64,000 bases of DNA from Pannonibacter sp051860505. Lineage in GTDB: Bacteria; Pseudomonadota; Alphaproteobacteria; Rhizobiales; Stappiaceae. The translations under genes and the position numbers were made by a program. Below are positions 63,195 to 64,000 of the stretch, one piece after another. The notes under the pieces are model-generated. The model was not told the origin of the DNA. It made no database searches and worked only from the letters and a program-made list of their open reading frames with translations. The stretch spans positions 62,001 through 126,000 of the forward strand of contig NZ_JBHYDX010000011.1 in NCBI RefSeq assembly GCF_051860505.1. Reading direction: 5' to 3'. Within the stretch, counting starts at the first letter, position 1; each line of letters begins with the position of its first letter.

Positions 63195-64000
63195 ATGAAA
63201 ATCAAGGCGATCGAAACGTTCACCAACGAATTCGTCTGCTTCGTCCGCGTGACGTCGGAGACCGGCGCACAGGGATGGGGCCAGGTCGCGCCCTATTACG
63301 CCGATATCACGGCACAGGTGGTGCATCGGCAGGTCGCCCCTTATGCACTAGGCCAGGACGCCTTCGACATCGCCCATCTGATGCAGATCATCCCAGAGCG
63401 GGAGCACAAGTTCCCCGGCTCCTACCTGCGCCGGGCAATGGGCGGGCTCGACACCGCGCTCTATGACCTGCGCGGCAAGCTGGAGGGCAAGCCGGTGTGC
63501 GAACTGCTTGGCGGCACGCCCGGCAAAATTCGCGCCTATGCCTCGTCGATGAAGCGGGACATCACACCCCAAAACGAGGCCAAGCGCCTGAAGACGCTGC
63601 AGGACCAGTTCGGCTTTGATGCCTTCAAGTTCCGCATCGGGTCGGAATGCGGCCATGATCGCGACGAGTGGCCGGGCCGGACCGAGGAGATCGTTCCGCT
63701 GATCCGCAAGACCTTCGCCGACGACACCAGCCTGCTGGTGGACGCCAACTCCTGCTACTCCCCCGCCAAGGCCATCGAGATCGGCCGGTTCCTGGAAGAC
63801 AACGGCATCTCGCATTACGAGGAGCCCTGCCCCTACTGGCATTATGACCAGACGCGGCAGGTCACCGAGGCGCTGGACATCGATGTCACCGGCGGCGAGC
63901 AGGACTGTTCGCTGGTCGACTGGCAACGCATGATCGATGGCCGGGTGGTCGACATCATCCAGCCGGATGTGTGCTATCTCGGCGGCATGTGGCGGACCAT
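63195..64000 (+). CDS. mandelate racemase/muconate lactonizing enzyme-family protein (3' end outside window)
   Basis: 268 codons visible, open at the window end. Enolase-superfamily layout: capping domain (MKIKAIETFTNEFVCFVRV), GSYLRRAMGGLDTALYDLRG, KFRIGSE with the catalytic-position Lys, then metal ligands in LLVDANSCY (Asp), HYEEPCP (Glu) and VTGGEQD (Glu). Members are dehydratases, racemases or cycloisomerases of carboxylates. Divergent from the MocR gene, with operator-like repeats between, so it may belong to the same pathway. Confidence 0.88.
   Translation, partial: MKIKAIETFTNEFVCFVRVTSETGAQGWGQVAPYYADITAQVVHRQVAPYALGQDAFDIAHLMQIIPEREHKFPGSYLRRAMGGLDTALYDLRGKLEGKPVCELLGGTPGKIRAYASSMKRDITPQNEAKRLKTLQDQFGFDAFKFRIGSECGHDRDEWPGRTEEIVPLIRKTFADDTSLLVDANSCYSPAKAIEIGRFLEDNGISHYEEPCPYWHYDQTRQVTEALDIDVTGGEQDCSLVDWQRMIDGRVVDIIQPDVCYLGGMWRT

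Overview
This is a GC-rich alphaproteobacterial chromosome segment. The gene content points to Hyphomicrobiales, perhaps a Stappia/Labrenzia/Pannonibacter-like group. The evidence is the petABC (fbc) operon, the iron exporter MbfA, BluB, a Caulobacter-style fliF-fliG-fliH-fliN-flbD-flhA flagellar operon, and the CtrA inhibitor SciP (DUF1153). Species assignment is inference; there is no rRNA in the window.

Layout. 1-2.6 kb: 3' part of pth, an orphan PemK/MazF-like toxin, ychF. 2.8-5.0 kb: a large FG-GAP/RTX/DUF4214 secreted-type protein. 5.2-9.1 kb: FAH-family hydrolase, AraC-GyrI regulator, mbfA, tandem MaoC-like dehydratases. 9.3-12.8 kb: apt-bluB-GNAT operon, LysE exporter, mtnP. 13.1-15.8 kb: cytochrome bc1 operon petABC with a clear terminator. 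16-22.5 kb: two paralogous ABC exporters of equal length around a small membrane protein, a chemoreceptor and a DUF2177 protein. 22.8-24.3 kb: trmL and hemF. 24.5-31.4 kb: moxR-DUF58-DUF4159-membrane protein operon. 31.7-34.4 kb: DUF1285, CoA pyrophosphatase (Nudix), DUF6111, CCA-adding enzyme. 34.4-38.8 kb: acetyltransferases, Nudix, phosphoesterase and small unknown genes. 38.8-50.1 kb: flagellar block. 50.5-52.1 kb: mnmA and tRNA-Met. 52.1-54.4 kb: an A/T-richer patch directly after tRNA-Met with one orphan protein and a stub of an Hsp70-family gene. 54.4-63.1 kb: a spermidine/putrescine-type ABC transporter with two flavin oxidoreductases and a MocR regulator; a divergent mandelate racemase-family enzyme runs off the window end.

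How it works together. The flagellar block shows its own control circuit. CtrA-type boxes (TTAA-N7-TTAA or one mismatch) lie upstream of fliF, sciP and a 92-residue gene beside flhA. FlbD, the sigma-54 activator made from the fliF operon, keeps GAFTGA but has an eroded receiver domain. A near-consensus sigma-54 promoter precedes fliK-flgD. This fits the Caulobacter hierarchy CtrA -> class II (fliF, flbD) -> sigma-54 late genes, with SciP as the brake. The 54-63 kb operon looks like a catabolic uptake unit for an amine or amino-alcohol-like compound, controlled by the adjacent MocR protein through repeated ATTGGTCT-like sites.

Less ordinary features: twin 127-base inverted-repeat elements plus a solitary half copy, a 38-codon gene with its own promoter and terminator, a 27-codon reading frame behind a strong ribosome binding site, and the tRNA-adjacent patch. 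No CRISPR array, transposase or integrase was seen. I see no clearly new multi-gene defence system; the best candidate for something undescribed is the lone 383-residue protein after tRNA-Met.
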